From contig NZ_JARVRX010000001.1 of the NCBI RefSeq assembly GCF_030209435.1, forward strand, positions 806,001-870,000: a stretch of 64,000 bases of DNA. Direction: 5' to 3'. The DNA comes from Mycolicibacterium sp. lyk4-40-TYG-92. GTDB taxonomy: Bacteria > Actinomycetota > Actinomycetes > Mycobacteriales > Mycobacteriaceae. A program made the translations under genes and the position numbers. Of this stretch, positions 32,663 through 41,285 are shown one piece after another (position 1 is the stretch's first letter; every line of letters starts with the position of its first letter). The notes beneath the pieces are model-generated. The model worked only from the letters and a program-made list of their open reading frames with translations, was not told the origin of the DNA and searched no databases.

Positions 32663-33790
32663 ATGACCGCCACCGTGCCAAGTCTGCCGGAAAGCCTCAT
32701 TTCCACTCTGGCAGGGCACTACTACACAGATCCGGAGGTCTTCGCCCTCGAACAGGAGAAGATTTTCGAGACCATGTGGTTCTGCGTTGTGCGCGCCGCG
32801 GATCTGGACAAGCCGGGTGCGTTCAAGACCGTCCAGGTCGGTCGCGAAAGCGTTCTGGTGACCAGGTCGCGCAAGGGCGACATCAACGCATTCTTCAACC
32901 TGTGCCGGCACCGCGGCGCGCAGCTCTGCACCGAGGACAGCGGTGAGGTCAAGCGCGCGTTCCAATGCCCTTATCACGCATGGACTTACGATCTGGACGG
33001 CAAGCTCATCGCGGCGCCGAACCTGACCAAGATGCCCGACATCGACCGCGTCGAGTACGGCCTGCGCAAGATCTCGGTACGGGAGTGGCTCGGCTATGTC
33101 TGGGTGTGCTTGGCCGACGAGCCACCGTCGTTCGAAGACACCGTCATGCAGGAGGTCGTCGATCGACTCGGCGATGTCGAGTCGATCGACCACTACACGG
33201 TGGCCAATCTGAGCCTCGGTCGCCGGATCGTCTACGACGTCAAGGCCAACTGGAAGCTCATCATCGAGAACTTCATGGAGTGCTACCACTGCGCCACCAT
33301 CCACCCCGAACTGACCGAGGTGCTGCCGGAGTTCGCCGACGGCTACGCCGCCCAGTTCTACGTCGGCCACGGTGCGGAGTTCGGTGCCGACGTCGCCGGC
33401 TTCACCATCGATGGCTCAGAGGGTTTCGAGCACATTCCCGGGGTCACCGAGGACCAGGACCGGCGCTACTACGCCATCACGGTACGTCCGCAGGTGTTCG
33501 TCAACCTGGTGCCCGACCACGTCATCATCCACCGGATGTTCCCGATGGCGGCGGACCACACCATCGTCGAATGCGACTGGCTGTACCTGCCGGGCGTTGT
33601 CGAATCCGGGCGCGACGTCAGCAAGTCGGTGGAGCTGTTCCACCGCGTCAATCAGCAGGACTTCGACGCGTGTGAGCGGTGCCAGCCCGCCATGAGTTCA
33701 CGCGTCTACCGCGATGGCGGTGTGCTGGTACCCAGCGAACACCACCTCGGGCACTTCCATGACTGGTTGCGCAACAAACTCGCCGACTAG
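32663..33790 (+). CDS. Rieske non-heme iron oxygenase, candidate glycine betaine monooxygenase
   Basis: 375 residues from ATG 32663 (MTATVPSLPE), with AAAGGAG at 32652-32658; an ATG at 32642 is less likely. Rieske ligands are C81, H83, C102 and H105. The mononuclear iron site is in ENFMECYHCATIHPEL (H209, H214). The overall pattern (SLPE..., YYTDPEVFALEQEKIFETMW) resembles GbcA, carnitine or choline oxygenases of the CntA/GbcA group. Context favours oxidative demethylation of glycine betaine to dimethylglycine and formaldehyde. Stachydrine, carnitine or choline remain possible substrates. Confidence 0.78.
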   Translation: MTATVPSLPESLISTLAGHYYTDPEVFALEQEKIFETMWFCVVRAADLDKPGAFKTVQVGRESVLVTRSRKGDINAFFNLCRHRGAQLCTEDSGEVKRAFQCPYHAWTYDLDGKLIAAPNLTKMPDIDRVEYGLRKISVREWLGYVWVCLADEPPSFEDTVMQEVVDRLGDVESIDHYTVANLSLGRRIVYDVKANWKLIIENFMECYHCATIHPELTEVLPEFADGYAAQFYVGHGAEFGADVAGFTIDGSEGFEHIPGVTEDQDRRYYAITVRPQVFVNLVPDHVIIHRMFPMAADHTIVECDWLYLPGVVESGRDVSKSVELFHRVNQQDFDACERCQPAMSSRVYRDGGVLVPSEHHLGHFHDWLRNKLAD

Positions 33791-33848
33791 ATGCAGGCAT
33801 TCGGCTCCCGGCAACCGGCCGGGCGTCGAATACTCGCGGAGTCGGCGC

Positions 33849-33903
33849 GGTGTCCCGGTCCGCCGGACCGGCTGGAGAGGCGGCCCTGGCGGGCCGGGAC
33901 ACC
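33849..33903 (+). terminator. Hairpin after the Rieske oxygenase
   Basis: Arms GGTGTCCCGGTCCGCC (33849-33864) and GGCGGGCCGGGACACC (33888-33903) pair over 16 bp with one G-U pair, around a 23-base loop that is itself GC-rich. It lies 58 bases after the oxygenase stop and probably ends that operon; an attenuator role is possible given the leader ORF downstream. Confidence 0.65.
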
Positions 33904-33911
33904 ACACCAAT

Positions 33912-33941
33912 TCTTTTCAACGCCAAGTCTTTTCAACACCA
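33912..33941 (+). promoter_or_regulatory. Direct repeat TCTTTTCAACRCCA upstream of the MFS gene
   Basis: TCTTTTCAACGCCA (33912-33925) recurs as TCTTTTCAACACCA (33928-33941), 13 of 14 bases identical with a 16-base period. It lies about 70-100 bases before the leader ORF and is a candidate regulator site for the transporter. Confidence 0.45.
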
Positions 33942-34008
33942 CGTATTGCAACGCGATCCAGGCCAACGACGTCCGCCATTTCGGAACCCGCCAATCAAAG
34001 GAGTAACG

Positions 34009-34053
34009 ATGGCCTACACACTGATTCCTGAGGAGCTTGTGCCATGTCCGTGA
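34009..34053 (+). CDS. 14-residue leader ORF overlapping the MFS start
   Basis: ATG 34009 follows an excellent ribosome site (AAAGGAG, 33997-34003) and encodes MAYTLIPEELVPCP before TGA 34051-34053. The reading frame spans the ribosome site (GAGGAG, 34030-34035) and start codon (34044) of the transporter gene, in a different frame. Translation of this peptide would pass over the transporter start, the classic layout for translational coupling or a leader-peptide switch. It is too short for homology evidence; the signal rests on the strong ribosome site and exact overlap. Confidence 0.5.
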   Translation: MAYTLIPEELVPCP

Positions 34054-35408
34054 GCGAAGGCGCTGAGAGAACGTTCTCCGACGACCCCGCCGTGCTGGCG
34101 CGTAAGCGCCGGTTCATGACGCGGATGATCGTCGTGTTGGTCGGCGGCATGTTCCTCGATGGCTACATCCTGGGCAGCATCGGTCCGGTCACGCACACCA
34201 TCGAACTGGACCCCCGGTTTACCACCGTCTGGATCGGGCTGGAGGCCGCCTCGGCGATGTTCGGCATTCTCATCGGCTCGCCTGTGGGTGGGTGGCTGGC
34301 CGATAAGTTCGGCCGTAAGCCGATTCTGTTCTGGGATCTGGCGCTATTCACGGCCTTTTCGGCTTTGCAGTTCTTCGTCGACGGACCAGAACAGCTTTTC
34401 GCCGTTCGTCTGTTGATGGGCCTGGCCGTCGGCATCGAGTACGCGGTCGGCTTGCCGATGCTGGCGGAGTTCGCGCCGACCCATCTCCGCGGCAAACTGT
34501 TGGCCCTGACCCTGGTCGCCTGGTACGGCGGTTTCATGATCGCGTTCATCATCGGCTACTTCATGGATCAGGCCGGCATCGATTGGCGGGTGACCATCGG
34601 CACCAGCACATTCATTGCCGCCGCGCTGCTCGTCGGCCGGATCGGGTTGCCCGAGTCGCCGCGCTGGTTGTGGGCAAAGGGCAGGACCGAAGAGGCGCAC
34701 GGACTGGTCGTCGGGTATCTGGACACCGCGTACCAGACCGACATGATGAAAGCCGCTGCGGGCGGCGCGAAGGGCAGTTTCAAGATGCTGTTCTCGCCGG
34801 CGGTGTGGCGCTCGACGGTCTTCATGTCCGTGTTCTGGGCCTGCTCGGTGACACCGTACTTCGCCATCGCGACCTTCGCCGACGGCTTGCTGGGCGATAT
34901 CGGCATGAAGGGCCTGATGAGGGGAGTGGTTCTCTCAGTCGTCGCCTGGTTCGGGGTGATCTTCACGATGTTCATGATCGATCGGTGGGGGCGCCGCAAG
35001 ATGACCGTTCCGACCCAGTGGATCGCCGGCGGTCTGCTGGTCGCCATCGCCGCCCTCGGCAGCTTCGTGCTTCCGGTGGAGCAGGTCGGTGTGATGTCGA
35101 TGCTGATGTTGGCGCTGTTCCTGGCGTACTCGTTCGTCAACGCGATGTACACCGCGTTTACCCAAATCTATCCCGCGGAGGTCTTCCCGACCGAGGTCCG
35201 GGCGATCGGTACCGGGTTCGCGGCGGCGATCAGCCGCCTCGGTGCTGCTGCGGGTCTGTTCCTGATCCCGCTCTCGATGAAGCACCTCGGTTTCACCTGG
35301 ACCATGGTCTTCGCGGGAATCATCGCCTTCGCCGGCGCGATCGTGTCGCAGATCCTGGCTCCGGAGACCAGCGGCAAGTCGCTGAGCGAATTGGACATGA
35401 GCCACTGA
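34044..35408 (+). CDS. MFS transporter of the sugar porter/metabolite-proton symporter type
   Basis: 454 residues with about 12 membrane helices. The MFS loop motif GGWLADKFGRKPILF and the later DRWGRRKM are clear. The first 25 residues are cytoplasmic. The substrate cannot be read from sequence; position between the betaine oxygenase and BetB suggests a quaternary amine or related organic ion. It is followed after 2 bases by the phosphoesterase gene, so it heads a three-gene transcript with the nucleotidyltransferase-like protein. Confidence 0.82.
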   Translation: MSVSEGAERTFSDDPAVLARKRRFMTRMIVVLVGGMFLDGYILGSIGPVTHTIELDPRFTTVWIGLEAASAMFGILIGSPVGGWLADKFGRKPILFWDLALFTAFSALQFFVDGPEQLFAVRLLMGLAVGIEYAVGLPMLAEFAPTHLRGKLLALTLVAWYGGFMIAFIIGYFMDQAGIDWRVTIGTSTFIAAALLVGRIGLPESPRWLWAKGRTEEAHGLVVGYLDTAYQTDMMKAAAGGAKGSFKMLFSPAVWRSTVFMSVFWACSVTPYFAIATFADGLLGDIGMKGLMRGVVLSVVAWFGVIFTMFMIDRWGRRKMTVPTQWIAGGLLVAIAALGSFVLPVEQVGVMSMLMLALFLAYSFVNAMYTAFTQIYPAEVFPTEVRAIGTGFAAAISRLGAAAGLFLIPLSMKHLGFTWTMVFAGIIAFAGAIVSQILAPETSGKSLSELDMSH

Positions 35409-35410
35409 GC

Positions 35411-36202
35411 GTGATCCGGGTGGCCGTGATCGGTGACGTGGGTGGGCACGTCGAGGAGTTGCGCCGAGAACTGCGGGCCCTCGGCGCCTGCGAAACCGGG
35501 GTACTACCCGACGATTTGGTGGTGATCCAGGTGGGGGACCTGGTGCACCGCGGCCCTGACTCTGAAGGGGTCGTTCGTCTGGTCCACCACTACCTGAATA
35601 CTTGTCCCGGGCAGTGGATTCAGCTTGTGGGCAATCACGAGGCCCTGTATCTGCGGCCGAACAGTTTTCTGTGGGAGGACCGGATCGGCTACCTGGAACA
35701 GCGCATCCTGAAGAAGTGGTGGGCCGACGGCAAGATGCACGCCGCGGTCGCCGTCGAGACCGACGAAGAGGATTTCCTGGTGACGCACGCCGGGGTCACC
35801 GAGCAGTTCTGGCGCGAGCACCTGCTCGCCCCCGGTACCGCGCGGCAGGCCGCGCGCCGCATCAACAGCCTCGCCCGCACGGGATGCCCGACGTTGTACG
35901 GCGGCGGTGCCATGCTCGGGCCGCCGAATCCGATGGCGGGTCCGTTGTGGGCCAGCCGCACTGATGAGCTGGTGCCAGGGTGGGAAGGCGCGACGCTCCC
36001 GTTCAGTCAGGTGCACGGGCACAGCGGCTCCCACGGCGCGTCCGACCACCCGGCAACCACCTACGATGCGCGACTGCATCATGAGCAGACCCGCTTCCCG
36101 GGCGGTCGTCTCATCGGCATCGATCCCGGCCACCTCGTCGAAGCGAACCCGGTGTGGGGCGCCTTCGTCGTCACGACGGGCTCCCGGCCCACCGTCGCTT
36201 GA
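35411..36202 (+). CDS. Calcineurin-like metallophosphoesterase
   Basis: 263 residues from GTG 35411, 2 bases after the transporter stop. The full metal-site set is visible: D9-x3-H13 (GDVGGH), G-D43 (VGDLVHRG), G-N75-H76-E77, then THAGV and VHGHSG. This resembles protein Ser/Thr and Ap4A-type phosphoesterases. The substrate is unknown. Being co-transcribed with a transporter and a cNMP/CBS/DUF294 protein, it may reverse a phosphoryl or nucleotidyl signal made by the latter (inference). Confidence 0.82.
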   Translation: MIRVAVIGDVGGHVEELRRELRALGACETGVLPDDLVVIQVGDLVHRGPDSEGVVRLVHHYLNTCPGQWIQLVGNHEALYLRPNSFLWEDRIGYLEQRILKKWWADGKMHAAVAVETDEEDFLVTHAGVTEQFWREHLLAPGTARQAARRINSLARTGCPTLYGGGAMLGPPNPMAGPLWASRTDELVPGWEGATLPFSQVHGHSGSHGASDHPATTYDARLHHEQTRFPGGRLIGIDPGHLVEANPVWGAFVVTTGSRPTVA

Positions 36203-36224
36203 GCGATTCCTGAGAGGACTGCGC

Positions 36225-38126
36225 ATGGCGCCTGAGCCCGAGACCGAGCTGGCCGAATTGGCCGAGCTGCTGGCGCACTGCCCGCCGTTCGATTCGCTGA
36301 GCCCGGCCGTTCGCGCCGGCGCGGTGGCCGGGGCGCGAATCGAGGAGTACCAACCGGGCGACCTGATCCTGGATGCCTTCGCCACGATGCCGACGAGCAT
36401 CGGACTGGTGATGTCGGGAGAGATCAATCTCTGGTTCGACCCGGAACGAATCGGTGAGGGGCCCGCCGACAAGTTCACCCGTGGCGCGCCGATCGGGTTC
36501 ACTTCAGCGCTGGCGGGGCGGCCGGTCGGCCCGCGGGTTGAGGCGAAGACCAAGGTGGTCGTTGCGAGCCTGCCGTCCGAGATCGTCCTTCCGGCGTTTG
36601 CGTCCCGCAGCGGCGCACGTTTCCTGGCTGACGAAATCGCGCACGTGCGTGGGCTCACTGCCGCTCAGCCGCGGTACACACTGCTGTCCGACCTGGTCTA
36701 CCGAGACCCACTGGTCGTACGGGCCGACGAGTCGGTGACCGCACTGGCAGCGCGCATGACCGAGTTGGGCCTGCCGTACGCAGCCGTCGAGACCGATGCC
36801 GGCCAGTTCGGTCTGGTGACAGATGAAGCCTTGCGACGCAAGGTAATTGGGGAAGGCCTGCCGCGGGAGTCGCCCGCGAGTGCGGTGATGGACTTTCCCG
36901 CGATCACCGCGTCGGCGAGCATGTCGTCTGCCGATGCCCTGATCATGCTGCTCGACTACAGCGTCTCGTTCCTGCTCGTCACCGGTGATGACGGCCGCCT
37001 GAAAGGTGCGGTGGGTGAGCGTGACTTCATGCTCGCGCCCACCACTGCCGGTGTCAGCCTGAACGCACAGATCCGGCAGGCCCGGAGCATCGATGGCCTG
37101 ATCACCCATGCGCTTCGGGTTCCGGCGATGCTTGCCGACATCCTGGCGCGCGGACTGACGGCCGATCGGGTGATCGCCGTCCATTCGGCGCTGATCGCCT
37201 CGATCACTCGCCGCGCGATCTTCTTGGTCTTCGACCACGAGGAGTTCAACGACCTGTCGATCGACGCCTTCACCTGGCTCTCCCTCGGCAGCATCGGCCG
37301 GCGGGAAGCGGTGCCCTCGTCTGACGTCGATGCCGCAGTGACTTTCGCGGATTCGTACGAGGGCCAGATCCCGCGTTACCGCGAAGCATTCAGCGTCGTG
37401 GGGGACGTGCTCCAGCTCTGTGGCATCGGCGTCGACGCGCACCATGCGTTCCCGTCGCACCCGGGGTTCTCGCGTACCGACTCGCAGTGGCGCGAGGCGG
37501 CGCAAGGCTGGCTCACCAAGCCCCAGCAGAACCAGGGCACCATCATGGCCTCGCTCCTGGTCGACGCCCGGCCGATCTTTGGCGACCCCGCGCTGCCGGA
37601 GCCCGCGCGCGTCTTCCGCGACTTCAATCGCCATCCGGCGACAGTCGAACTGCTGCTGCAGGATTCGCTCTCGCGCCGTGCTCGCCTGCTCTCGGTGCGG
37701 GACCGGATCATCGGGCGTGACGAGAAGTTCGACATCAAGGGTCGCGGATTGCTGCCGATCGTCAACATCGCCAGGTGGGCCTCGCTCAGCGCCGGCTCCC
37801 CGGAGCTGCACACTGTCGACCGGCTTCGCGTCGCCGCGGGGTCGGAGGTGCTCACGGACCGTTCCGCGAGCCGACTGATCGAAGCGTTCGATGCACTCCA
37901 ACTGCTCCGGCTGGAGCACCAGTTGCGTCAGATCGAAGCGGGCCAGCGTCCTGACGACATCATCGACCTCGACGAGCTCTCACCCATCGACCGCAGCACC
38001 ATCGAGCAGACCGTCAAGGAGATCGCCGATGTGCAGCGCCGCATGGGCCGCGTCGCGCATATGAATTCCGGTGCCGAACTGGTCAAACGCGGCCAGCCGG
38101 GGTCGCCGTCGAGGAAAGTCAGGTAG
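36225..38126 (+). CDS. cNMP-binding/CBS/DUF294 nucleotidyltransferase-like signalling protein 1
   Basis: 633 residues. Order: a cyclic-nucleotide-binding-like barrel (about 10-130), a CBS pair (about 155-290), and a GlnD-type nucleotidyltransferase DUF294 domain with G355-S356 and D367-V-D369 (LGSIGRREAVPSSDVD). A DUF294 C-terminal domain (about 480-610) has KGRGLLPIVNIARWASL. The catalytic pattern is intact. A paralogue with the same order lies at 42892. Such proteins are often encoded next to solute transporters and are thought to tune transport or metabolism. Start ATG 36225 has GAGAGG at 36212-36217. Confidence 0.85.
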   Translation: MAPEPETELAELAELLAHCPPFDSLSPAVRAGAVAGARIEEYQPGDLILDAFATMPTSIGLVMSGEINLWFDPERIGEGPADKFTRGAPIGFTSALAGRPVGPRVEAKTKVVVASLPSEIVLPAFASRSGARFLADEIAHVRGLTAAQPRYTLLSDLVYRDPLVVRADESVTALAARMTELGLPYAAVETDAGQFGLVTDEALRRKVIGEGLPRESPASAVMDFPAITASASMSSADALIMLLDYSVSFLLVTGDDGRLKGAVGERDFMLAPTTAGVSLNAQIRQARSIDGLITHALRVPAMLADILARGLTADRVIAVHSALIASITRRAIFLVFDHEEFNDLSIDAFTWLSLGSIGRREAVPSSDVDAAVTFADSYEGQIPRYREAFSVVGDVLQLCGIGVDAHHAFPSHPGFSRTDSQWREAAQGWLTKPQQNQGTIMASLLVDARPIFGDPALPEPARVFRDFNRHPATVELLLQDSLSRRARLLSVRDRIIGRDEKFDIKGRGLLPIVNIARWASLSAGSPELHTVDRLRVAAGSEVLTDRSASRLIEAFDALQLLRLEHQLRQIEAGQRPDDIIDLDELSPIDRSTIEQTVKEIADVQRRMGRVAHMNSGAELVKRGQPGSPSRKVR

Positions 38127-38180
38127 AGCCCGGAAATCGTCAAATCAAAATCTAAAACATGCGGATTTCTGATCAACTTG

Positions 38181-38190
38181 TAATATATTA
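38181..38190. promoter_or_regulatory. Island operator site 5 (TAATATATTA)
   Basis: A perfect palindrome of the TRATATAYYA set, 20 bases before the betB start codon, in an AT-rich 84-base gap (38127-38210). It could also be read as a -10 element (TATATT), which is noted as the main alternative. Confidence 0.5.
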
Positions 38191-38210
38191 GTTTGCGACG
38201 AGGAGGCAAC

Positions 38211-39701
38211 GTGGACGGTGTACCGGATCTGCTCATCGGATCGGGGTGGCGACATGCTGCCGACGGCGGTACCCGGGAGGTCATCAATCCCGCAACCGGC
38301 AAGGTGTTCGCCACGGTTGACGAGGCCACGCACGACGACGCGCTGGCTGCCGTCGCCGCGGCCAGGGCGGCTTTCGACGCCGGTGACTGGCCGGCCACGC
38401 CGGTCGCCGAGCGTGCCGCGCTGCTCGACCGCATCGCCGACCTGCTGGCGCGCGACAAGGAGTCGCTGGCCGCGGTGGAGACCGCCGACACCGGAAAAAC
38501 CCTGGCGGAGAGCCGGATTGACATCGACGACGTGATCTCGGTGTTCCGCTACTACGCGCGCCTGGTGGCGACGCAGTCCGATCGACTGGTCGACGTGGGT
38601 AACCCGACCGTCATCAGCCGCGTGGTGCACGAGCCGATCGGGGTATGCGTGCTGATCGCCCCCTGGAACTATCCGCTGTTGCAGATCTCCTGGAAGATCG
38701 CGCCGGCCCTGGCGGCCGGTTGCACCATGGTGGCCAAACCCAGTGAAGTGACACCGCTTTCGACCATCGCCTTCGTCCGGCTGGCGCAGGAAGCGGGCGT
38801 GCCCCCGGGCGTGCTCAACCTGATCCAGGGCAGCGGGGCCGCCGTCGGTGCGGCCCTCACCGACAACCCCGACGTCGACCTCATCTCGTTCACTGGTGGC
38901 CTGAGCACCGGCCAGCACATCGCCAGGAGCGCCGCCGCGCACGTGACCAAGGTGGCCCTGGAACTCGGCGGGAAGAACCCGCACATCGTCTTCGCCGATG
39001 CCGACTGGGAAAGCTCGGTGGACCAGGTCCTCACCGGCGTGTTCCTGCACTCGGGTCAGGTCTGTTCGGCGGGCACCCGGGTGATCCTCGAGGAGTCGAT
39101 CGCCGACGACTTCGTCGCCCAGCTCGCCGAACGTGCCGAGAAAATCCGGATGGGCGACGGCACCGACCCGCGTAGCGAGACCGGACCGCTGGTGTCCAAG
39201 CAACAGCTGGACAAGATGGAAGCGTTTGTCGCCCTGGGCATTTCCGAGGGCGCAAAGCTCATCACCGGTGGGACCCGGCCCCGTGATCCGGCGCTGGCGG
39301 ACGGCTACTTCTTCCTTCCCACGATCTTCGACCGCTGCGACCGCTCGATGCGGATCGTCACGGAGGAGACCTTCGGACCGATCATGACGGTGGAGCGGTT
39401 CACAGACGAGGCCGAGGCGATCAGGCTCGGCAACGATACGCAGTACGGTCTCGCGGCAGGGGTGCGAACCTCTGACCCGGCGCGGGGCGAACGTGTGGTG
39501 CGCGCATTACGGCACGGCACGGTGTGGTTGAACGACTTCGGCTACTACACCGCGGCAGCGGAGTGGGGCGGATTCGGGAAGTCGGGCAACGGCCGCGAGC
39601 TCGGTCCCTCGGGCCTCGCGGAATATCAAGAGCTCAAACATATCTGGCACAACACCGCGCCAACGCCGGCCGGCTGGTTTGACGCTGCCAGCGAAGGCTA
39701 G
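38211..39701 (+). CDS. betB: Betaine-aldehyde dehydrogenase
   Basis: 496 residues from GTG 38211 with AGGAGG at 38201-38206. The catalytic Glu lies in ALELGGKNPHIVFADADWE, the Cys in HSGQVCSAGTRV, and the NAD site phrase is IAPWNYPLLQISWKIAPALAAG. The phrase set fits the betaine-aldehyde dehydrogenase group. It would oxidise betaine aldehyde made by the GMC enzyme at 41286 to glycine betaine. It is followed 12 bases later by the permease gene. Confidence 0.88.
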   Translation: MDGVPDLLIGSGWRHAADGGTREVINPATGKVFATVDEATHDDALAAVAAARAAFDAGDWPATPVAERAALLDRIADLLARDKESLAAVETADTGKTLAESRIDIDDVISVFRYYARLVATQSDRLVDVGNPTVISRVVHEPIGVCVLIAPWNYPLLQISWKIAPALAAGCTMVAKPSEVTPLSTIAFVRLAQEAGVPPGVLNLIQGSGAAVGAALTDNPDVDLISFTGGLSTGQHIARSAAAHVTKVALELGGKNPHIVFADADWESSVDQVLTGVFLHSGQVCSAGTRVILEESIADDFVAQLAERAEKIRMGDGTDPRSETGPLVSKQQLDKMEAFVALGISEGAKLITGGTRPRDPALADGYFFLPTIFDRCDRSMRIVTEETFGPIMTVERFTDEAEAIRLGNDTQYGLAAGVRTSDPARGERVVRALRHGTVWLNDFGYYTAAAEWGGFGKSGNGRELGPSGLAEYQELKHIWHNTAPTPAGWFDAASEG

Positions 39702-39713
39702 GGACACAACTTC

Positions 39714-41234
39714 ATGACTCAGAACCTCACTGACACAGACAGCGGCGGACTCGAAGATTTCGGCTACAAGGAATCGCTGGACCGCAGCATCGGAAAATTC
39801 GCGAGCTTCGCGGCCGGGGTCAGCTACATCTCGATCCTGACCGGTACTTTTCAGCTGTTCTACGTCGGTTACGGCAACGGCGGGCCGGCGTATCTCTGGT
39901 CCTGGCCCATGGTGTTCATCGGGCAGATGGCGGTGGCGTTGTGTTTCATGGAACTCGCCGCCAAATATCCCGTCGCGGGATCGGTCTACAACTGGTCGAA
40001 GAAGCTGGGTAGTCGCATCGTGGGGTGGAGTTCGGGTTGGCTGATGCTGACCGCGTCCATCGTCACGTTGTCGGCGGTGGTGCTGGCTCTGCAACTGAAC
40101 CTGCCGCGGCTCTGGCATGGTTTCCAGGTCATCGGTGACGGCACCGGCCCGTACGATTTCGCCGCCAACGCCATCGTGCTCGGCACCGTCCTCATCGTGT
40201 TCACCACCGTCATCAATGCCTTCGGGGTGCGGCTGATGGCGATGATCAACAGCGCGGGCGTCTTCATCGAACTCATTGCGGCCGTGCTGATTGCGGTCAT
40301 CCTGTTGTTCAACATCAAGCGCGGGCCGAGCGTGTTCTTCGACACCCAGGGCCACGGCGCCGGGCTGCCGGGCGGATACTTCGGCGCGTTCCTGGTGGCG
40401 TCCGTGGCGTCGCTGTACGTGATGTACGGGTTCGACACCGCGAGCTCGCTCGGTGAGGAAACCGTCGAACCGCGTCGCACCGCGCCCAAGGCCATCCTGC
40501 GCGCGATCCTGGCCTCGTTCGTGATCGGCGGCGCCATCCTGGCGGGCGCCATCATGGCCACGCCGGACCTGAACGACCCGGCATTGGGTAGTGCCGACGG
40601 CAGCCTGCAGTCCATCGTCGAGAAGGTGATGTGGGGTCCGCTGGGCACCATCTTCCTGATCTGCATCGTGGTTGCGGTGACGGTCTGTTCGCTGGCCGTG
40701 CACACCGCGGCGATCCGGCTGACGTTCGCCATGGCCCGCGACAACGCACTGCCGTTCGGGGAGAAGCTGGCCAAGGTGCACCCCAAGACGCAGGCGCCCA
40801 TCGTGCCGGCCGTGGTGATCGGCATCATCGCGGCGCTGATCCTGGTGATAAACCTCGGACAGCCCAAGGTTTTCACCGTGCTGACCTCGATCGCGATCAT
40901 CATGATCTACCTGGCCTACCTGATGGTCACCGGCCCGCTGCTCAAGAAGCGCCTGCAGGGGCAGTGGCCGCCGAAGGATCTGAAAGAGGGCGGCTACTTC
41001 ACGATGGGTAAGTGGGGCCTGCCGGTCAACATCTTCGCGGTGCTGTGGGGCGTCGCGATGGCGATCAACCTGGCCTGGCCGCGCGTCGCCATCTACGGTG
41101 ACCCGTGGTACAACACCTGGGGCGCGTTCGTCTACATCGGCGTGATCCTCGGTCTGGGCCTGCTTTGGTATTTCGTCAAGGGCCGCAACCACATTGGCAC
41201 CCTGGCCTCCCATTCGGCGCTCACCGGCGACTGA
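39714..41234 (+). CDS. APC-family permease, probable choline or amine transporter
   Basis: 506 residues with 12 or so membrane helices. The N-terminal phrase GYKESLDRSIGKFASFAAGVSYIS and the helix SLYVMYGFDTASSLGEETVEPRR-like region match the amino-acid/choline-type APC permeases (GABA/choline permease branch). Between betB and betA, choline is the likely substrate. Start ATG 39714 has only a weak ribosome site. Confidence 0.8.
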   Translation: MTQNLTDTDSGGLEDFGYKESLDRSIGKFASFAAGVSYISILTGTFQLFYVGYGNGGPAYLWSWPMVFIGQMAVALCFMELAAKYPVAGSVYNWSKKLGSRIVGWSSGWLMLTASIVTLSAVVLALQLNLPRLWHGFQVIGDGTGPYDFAANAIVLGTVLIVFTTVINAFGVRLMAMINSAGVFIELIAAVLIAVILLFNIKRGPSVFFDTQGHGAGLPGGYFGAFLVASVASLYVMYGFDTASSLGEETVEPRRTAPKAILRAILASFVIGGAILAGAIMATPDLNDPALGSADGSLQSIVEKVMWGPLGTIFLICIVVAVTVCSLAVHTAAIRLTFAMARDNALPFGEKLAKVHPKTQAPIVPAVVIGIIAALILVINLGQPKVFTVLTSIAIIMIYLAYLMVTGPLLKKRLQGQWPPKDLKEGGYFTMGKWGLPVNIFAVLWGVAMAINLAWPRVAIYGDPWYNTWGAFVYIGVILGLGLLWYFVKGRNHIGTLASHSALTGD

Positions 41235-41285
41235 CCCGCTGAGCTGATTCCCTTCTGCCTGCCCACTTTTCGAGGAGTTCGCATC

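Noticed and set aside
33791..34006. 71-codon open frame after the Rieske oxygenase
   Set aside because: It begins next to the oxygenase stop without a ribosome site, contains the hairpin and direct repeats, and has no recognisable features.
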